A DNA stretch of 64,000 nt from Umezawaea endophytica. GTDB taxonomy: Bacteria; Actinomycetota; Actinomycetes; Mycobacteriales; Pseudonocardiaceae. The notes below the pieces were generated by a model. It did not search any database and was not told the origin of the DNA. It was given only the letters and a program-made list of their open reading frames with translations. Shown here piece after piece: positions 58,046 to 64,000 of this stretch (position 1 is its first letter; each line of letters opens with the position of its first letter). A program made the translations under genes and the position numbers. The DNA is taken from positions 62,001-126,000 of the forward strand of contig NZ_JANYMP010000012.1 of the NCBI RefSeq assembly GCF_025061645.1, read 5' to 3'.

Positions 58046-59382
58046 TCACGCTCCTTCTCCGGTGATCCGGGCGATCGACGACAGGGGAACCGTCAACCAC
58101 TCCGGCCTGTTCGCGTACTCATATGCGACCTCGTAGACCGCTTTGTCCAGCTCGAAGGCCCTCAGCAGCTCCCCGTGCCGCCGCGGGTCGCCGACCGCCT
58201 CCGCCGCCGCGTCCGCGTAACCCTCGCAGAAGGCCGCGCGGTTGCGCCGCGCCCACTCCAGCGCCCGTTCGGTGAGCAGGGGGTCCTCGTCCTGCCCGAC
58301 GAGCATCTGGTGCGCCGCGTAGTCGAAGGATCGCAGCATTCCGGCCACGTCGCGCAGCGGCGACTTGAGCGCCGCCCGTTCGGCGGCGGGCGCGGCGGGC
58401 TCGCCCTCGAAGTCGATCAGCAGCCAGCCGTTCACGGTCCGCAGGACCTGGCCGAGGTGCAGGTCGCCGTGGATGTTCTGCACGACGATCGTGCTCCGGC
58501 CGTCGAGCGCCTTGTCGAACGCCTCGCGCAGCGCCGGGACGAACGGGCCGAGCGCGGGCACCATCTCGGCCACCCGGTCGAGCCTGCTCCCCATCGCCCG
58601 CACGGTCGCGGCGATGTCGTCGTCGTCCGCGTCCTGCTGCCCGAGCGCCCGCTCCAGGTCGGCGTGCACGGTCGCCACGGCCTGCCCGAGCCGGTTGGCC
58701 TCGGCGGCGAAGTCGCCGCCCGCCTGGTCGGCGTGCAGCGCCTCCGAGTCGGCCATCAGGTCGCGCACGCTCGTCGTCGCCATCGCCCAGCCGTCGACCG
58801 CGTCCGGCAGGAACTGCTGGAGCATGCCGATCGTGACCTGCTCGCCGTTCAGCTCGCCGGTGATCGAGCCGAGCGGCTGCGCGATGTGCTCGCAGCCGAC
58901 CCCGCGCAGCGCCCGGTGCAGCACCAGGTCCGGGTTCGGCCCGTACGAGAGCTTCCGGAACAGCTTGAGGATGTACTGGCTGCCGAAGATGATCGACGTG
59001 TTGCTCTGCTCGGACGTGATGGGCCGACCGCGCAGCCCGTCCGTCAGCTCGGCGTCCGGCTCGTGCTCGAAGCTCAGGCCGTCGATCTCGCGGCCCTGCG
59101 CCATCAGGTCCAGCAGGTGCCCGGTCAGCTCACCGTCGCCGGTCGCCTCGTAGGACTCGTCCCGGTCGGTCACGAGTAGCTGGTACGCCTCGACCCGGTC
59201 GGCCTGCTCGACCTCGACGACCACGTGCAGCAGGCGCGGTTCCTCGAGCAGCACGGTCGTCCGGAGTGGACGGACCGAGCCCACCGGCCGGTCCTTGCCC
59301 GCGAACCAGCGCTGCGCGGGCAGCCAGCCCGGCAGCTCCGTCAGCAGTTTCTCGACCAGTTCCTGGGGTTCGGTCACGTCGC

Positions 59383-59386
<4 letters not shown>
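58046..59386 (-). CDS. mak: Maltokinase
   Basis: A 446-residue maltokinase (Mak/Pep2) that phosphorylates maltose at C1 with ATP to give maltose 1-phosphate, the donor for GlgE. The N-terminal cap has [15 protein letters not shown], the family signature; the kinase core has [27 protein letters not shown] with the catalytic Asp and metal-binding DFE. The GTG at 59386 overlaps the treS stop by four bases (GTGA), and TreS and Mak are known to form a complex in mycobacteria, so the coupling makes sense. Confidence 0.94.
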
Positions 59387-61191
<1,805 letters not shown>

Positions 61192-61280
61192 GATCTCCAC
61201 CTCGTCCCACCTTCCAGCGGGTACGTCAACCATCCCCTGCGTACCTGGTGCACGCAGGGGTCCTCGAGTTCCTGATTGGT

Positions 61281-63257
<1,977 letters not shown>

Positions 63258-63863
63258 CGGCTACGCCCTCTCGCCGTGTTTCGCGCGGCAGAACCGCGGG
63301 CCCGTTCAGTCTGCCTTGCTCGATTTGGCAGGTCATCACCGGGGACTACTACAACGTCCGTACCCATTCCGGTGGGCCCGCACACCCCGGCGCGTCCAAC
63401 TCTGTGCCCGCGCGGGCGGTGTGTCCACGGCCATTCGACCTTCCATCGTGATCATCGGGGACGGATTCGCCCGAACGCCGCGCGCCACGCCGACCGTCGC
63501 GGTGATGAGACCTGATCTGGTTAACGCGCTGGTAACGCGGCGGCTTCGAGCGGATGGCCGTCACGGCATGATTCGGCGCGCGACGCCGGGTGCCGCGCGA
63601 CCGGGAGGGGGCCGCGCCGAGCCCGTGTGGACCGTCGGAACTCGGATCGTGGCGTGGGACACGGTCCTCGCGGGCGGGCTCGTCGACGGACCGTCGAATT
63701 CGTGAGTACCACTCGACTTCAGCGGTCGAGCCTGGTGCGCTACTCCGAACGCGCCGATCTTGAACGGCCACCCGCGCGGCCCGGAACCGCAGGTGGCGCC
63801 CCCGGTCGCCTGGATCGATCCCGGTACCGATCCGGCAAACCCTTGCAGTCTGGGCGAGGAAGC
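63258..63863. other. Divergent intergenic region between glgE and glgP
   Basis: No gene is supported in these roughly 600 bases. An open frame from 63421 to 63705 on the plus strand lacks a ribosome-binding site and codon bias. The region has two near-identical GGTTAACGCGCTGGTAACGCG-like half-sites around 63518-63540 and must contain the divergent promoters of the glucan genes; no other structure was identified. Confidence 0.4.
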
Positions 63864-63902
63864 TTGTCCTGTTCCGCCCACCGGGAGATAAGGTCCGTCG
63901 CC
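63864..63902 (+). promoter_or_regulatory. Promoter of glgP
   Basis: TTGTCC (63864-63869) and TAAGGT (63889-63894) form a vegetative-type promoter with a 19-base spacer. TAAGGT ends 8 bases before the glgP ATG, so the transcript is probably leaderless or nearly so. Confidence 0.55.
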
Positions 63903-64000
63903 ATGCGAGCACTTCGCCGGTTCACCGTCCGAGCCAGCCTCCCGGAGCCGTTGTCCTCCCTGGGCACGCTCGCCACCAACCTGCGCTGGACCTGGCACCC
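63903..64000 (+). CDS. glgP: Alpha-glucan phosphorylase (partial, runs off right edge)
   Basis: Only the first 32 codons are in the window: MRALRRFTVRASLPEPLSSL and then GTLATNLRWTWHP. This matches the N-terminus of actinobacterial GlgP (for example MKALRRFTVRAHLPERL in mycobacteria), which removes glucose 1-phosphate from alpha-1,4 glucan ends. Position next to glgE-treS-mak-glgB is the usual actinobacterial arrangement. The catalytic domain lies beyond the right edge, so completeness cannot be judged. Confidence 0.85.
   Translation, partial: MRALRRFTVRASLPEPLSSLGTLATNLRWTWH

Noticed and set aside
63421-63705. A plus-strand frame between glgE and glgP starting VSTAIRPSIVIIGDG
   Set aside because: There is no ribosome-binding site, codon bias is weak, the product has no recognisable fold and it occupies the divergent promoter region.

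Overview
The window comes from a high-GC actinomycete, most likely of the family Pseudonocardiaceae (Saccharothrix/Lentzea/Actinosynnema type). The support is strong G/C third-position bias, many GTG starts, NucS-type mismatch repair, the GlgE glucan pathway, crotonyl-CoA carboxylase/reductase plus isobutyryl-CoA mutase, DUF3558-type lipoproteins and a DosR/DosS-like two-component system. Family placement is inference. Almost everything is chromosomal core or near-core gene content; no prophage, transposase gene, rRNA, complete tRNA or CRISPR array was seen.

Layout. 0-6.9 kb: partial response regulator, NUDIX/GNAT pair, nucS, a TetR regulator, a DUF1906-like hydrolase and a sodium:solute symporter with a small partner. 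7-15.8 kb: DUF3558 lipoproteins, an aldehyde dehydrogenase, an iron-regulated siderophore-binding lipoprotein with an IdeR/DtxR box, a PTS-type dihydroxyacetone kinase operon (dhaK-dhaL-dhaM) and a double 3-hydroxybutyryl-CoA dehydrogenase. 16.3-17.3 kb: a gene-free repeat island. 17.3-25.2 kb: hydrolase, acetyltransferase, DivIVA-like coiled-coil protein, crotonyl-CoA carboxylase/reductase, methylmalonyl-CoA epimerase, thiolase and MeaB. With the mutase icmA at 46 kb these cover conversions among acetoacetyl-, crotonyl-, ethylmalonyl-, butyryl- and isobutyryl-CoA. 25.3-28.1 kb: a flavin-fold protein followed by the DosS/DosR-like pair. 28.2-34.2 kb: a Tat-exported propeller-amidohydrolase, a secreted tripeptidyl-peptidase-like hydrolase and an unknown protein.

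34.4-41.7 kb is a sugar module: a GH92 alpha-mannosidase-like enzyme divergent from a LacI regulator that is followed by a mannose-6-phosphate isomerase and a three-gene sugar ABC importer, with two matching operators in the divergent promoter. 41.7-53.6 kb holds an ABC-2 exporter, small regulators, icmA, a thioredoxin-fold co-chaperone without its redox cysteines and two paralogous zinc metallopeptidase lipoproteins. 53.6-54.3 kb is an isolated cas6e with no other cas gene or array, next to decayed sequence and a second repeat island (55.1-55.8 kb). 55.8-64 kb is the GlgE pathway (glgE-treS-mak-glgB, leftward) with the start of glgP diverging.

The most unusual content is non-coding. Two families of long palindromic elements are dispersed in the window: a 119-bp element with two copies (34.3 and 55.3 kb) and a roughly 115-bp element with three copies (16.7, 17.0 and 55.5 kb). 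Copies differ mainly by paired, compensatory changes that keep the stems intact. They sit beside 32-bp tandem repeats and in stretches with strong G+T versus C+A strand bias that extends into flanking genes.
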